A stretch of 20,096 nucleotides of DNA from positions 1 through 20,096 of the forward strand of contig CADEGS010000056.1 in assembly GCA_902826945.1 (NCBI GenBank). Reading direction: 5' to 3'. The DNA is from an uncultured bacterium. GTDB lineage: Bacteria > Planctomycetota > UBA1135 > GCA-002686595. Positions 19,752 to 20,096 of the stretch are shown piece after piece; the first letter of the stretch is position 1; each line of letters starts with the position of its first letter. Under the pieces are notes generated by a model. That model was not told the origin of the DNA and searched no databases. It was given only the letters and a program-made list of their open reading frames with translations. Both the position numbers and the translations under genes were made by a program.

Positions 19752-20096
19752 GGAAGCGTCTCTGGCTGGAGGACGGCCCGGGAGGGGCCGGCGAGCGACC
19801 GCCGGGCGGTCATCGTTCTCTGCTGGGGCCGCGCTGCGTCCCCGTGCAAACCGGGGACTCGCGGCGTTCGGCCAAGCGCGGCCGGGGAACTCTTGGACCT
19901 GGCGCCGGAAAGCCGGCTCCCGCGCCCGGCACGGGGTCCGGAAGCGCGACGGTCATCGACCGGGTCCTCGGGCCTCTCCGAACGGCCAGTTCGCCGTCGC
20001 CGGATCCAAGCTCGCCTCGCTTTCGGGGGACGCTCTGCGTCCGCGAGCGGAGCTGGAAGGGCAGGAGGGCCGAGGAGCAGAATGCCCGATCCCAGG
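19752..20096. other. 345-bp region upstream of rho, no supported gene
   Basis: No ORF with family resemblance or a good start is seen. It presumably holds the rho leader and promoter on the minus strand. A short minus-strand frame starting with ATG at 19813 runs into rho out of frame and looks like a shadow. The clear structural element is the hairpin at 19838-19858. Sequence left of a further gene may begin beyond the window edge. Confidence 0.5.
19838..19858 (-). promoter_or_regulatory. rho: Hairpin in the probable rho leader
   Basis: GTCCCCG (19838-19844) pairs perfectly with CGGGGAC (19852-19858) around a 7-nt loop, about 87 nt upstream of the TTG at 19751. rho is autoregulated through its leader in several bacteria, so a role there is plausible. 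This is inference only. Confidence 0.35.

Noticed and set aside
19749..19813. Alternative rho start at the ATG at 19813 with a frameshift
   Set aside because: This ATG is out of frame with rho by two bases and its translation shows no rho-like sequence; there is no independent evidence of a frameshift.

Overview
The window is a very GC-rich bacterial chromosome segment of densely packed housekeeping and cell-envelope genes. It most resembles a Planctomycetota genome, though a myxobacterial-type relative cannot be excluded. Three features suggest this: a secreted 14-motif FG-GAP/VCBS protein with a C-terminal beta domain ending in an LTNAERTTF-type tail, a Rho factor with a long basic disordered N-terminus, and a small two-finger PARP-type zinc-finger protein. 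The assignment is an inference from protein style. No rRNA or other clade marker is present.

Layout, left to right. (1) Plus strand, 1-2931: the 3' part of gatB, a 127-aa two-helix membrane protein with a textbook Shine-Dalgarno sequence inside the gatB end, and a CPA2-type cation/proton antiporter fused to a PTS EIIA (PtsN-like) domain. (2) Minus strand, 2952-7916: a secreted acidic protein of unknown function, tRNA-Asn(GTT), the two-finger PARP-type zinc-finger protein, and the guaBA operon (IMP dehydrogenase and GMP synthase, ATGA overlap), which makes GMP from IMP. (3) A 392-bp divergent intergenic region, 7917-8308, with a promoter candidate on each side. (4) Plus strand, 8309-15208: a Gfo/Idh/MocA oxidoreductase fused to an NAD-dependent epimerase and overlapping a GT4 glycosyltransferase (GTGA overlap), probably surface-glycan synthesis; then an AceE-like homodimeric 2-oxoacid dehydrogenase E1 with a structured leader, overlapping a Nudix hydrolase of the ADP-ribose pyrophosphatase type (TTGA overlap). 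(5) Minus strand, 15235-19751: the FG-GAP/VCBS secreted protein and Rho. The right edge is a 345-bp stretch upstream of rho with no supported gene.

Recurring structure. Operon borders are often marked by a GC-rich hairpin without a U-tract, in two cases followed within about 40 bp by a TAnnnT promoter -10 element. Inside operons, genes are coupled by 4-base stop/start overlaps or a 2-bp gap. I found no phage, insertion sequence, CRISPR array, toxin-antitoxin or defence island. The most distinctive items are the antiporter-EIIA fusion, whose expected ion-binding Asp pair reads Asp-Asn; the tandem PARP-type zinc-finger protein; the fused dehydrogenase-epimerase; and the repeat-built Rho N-terminus.
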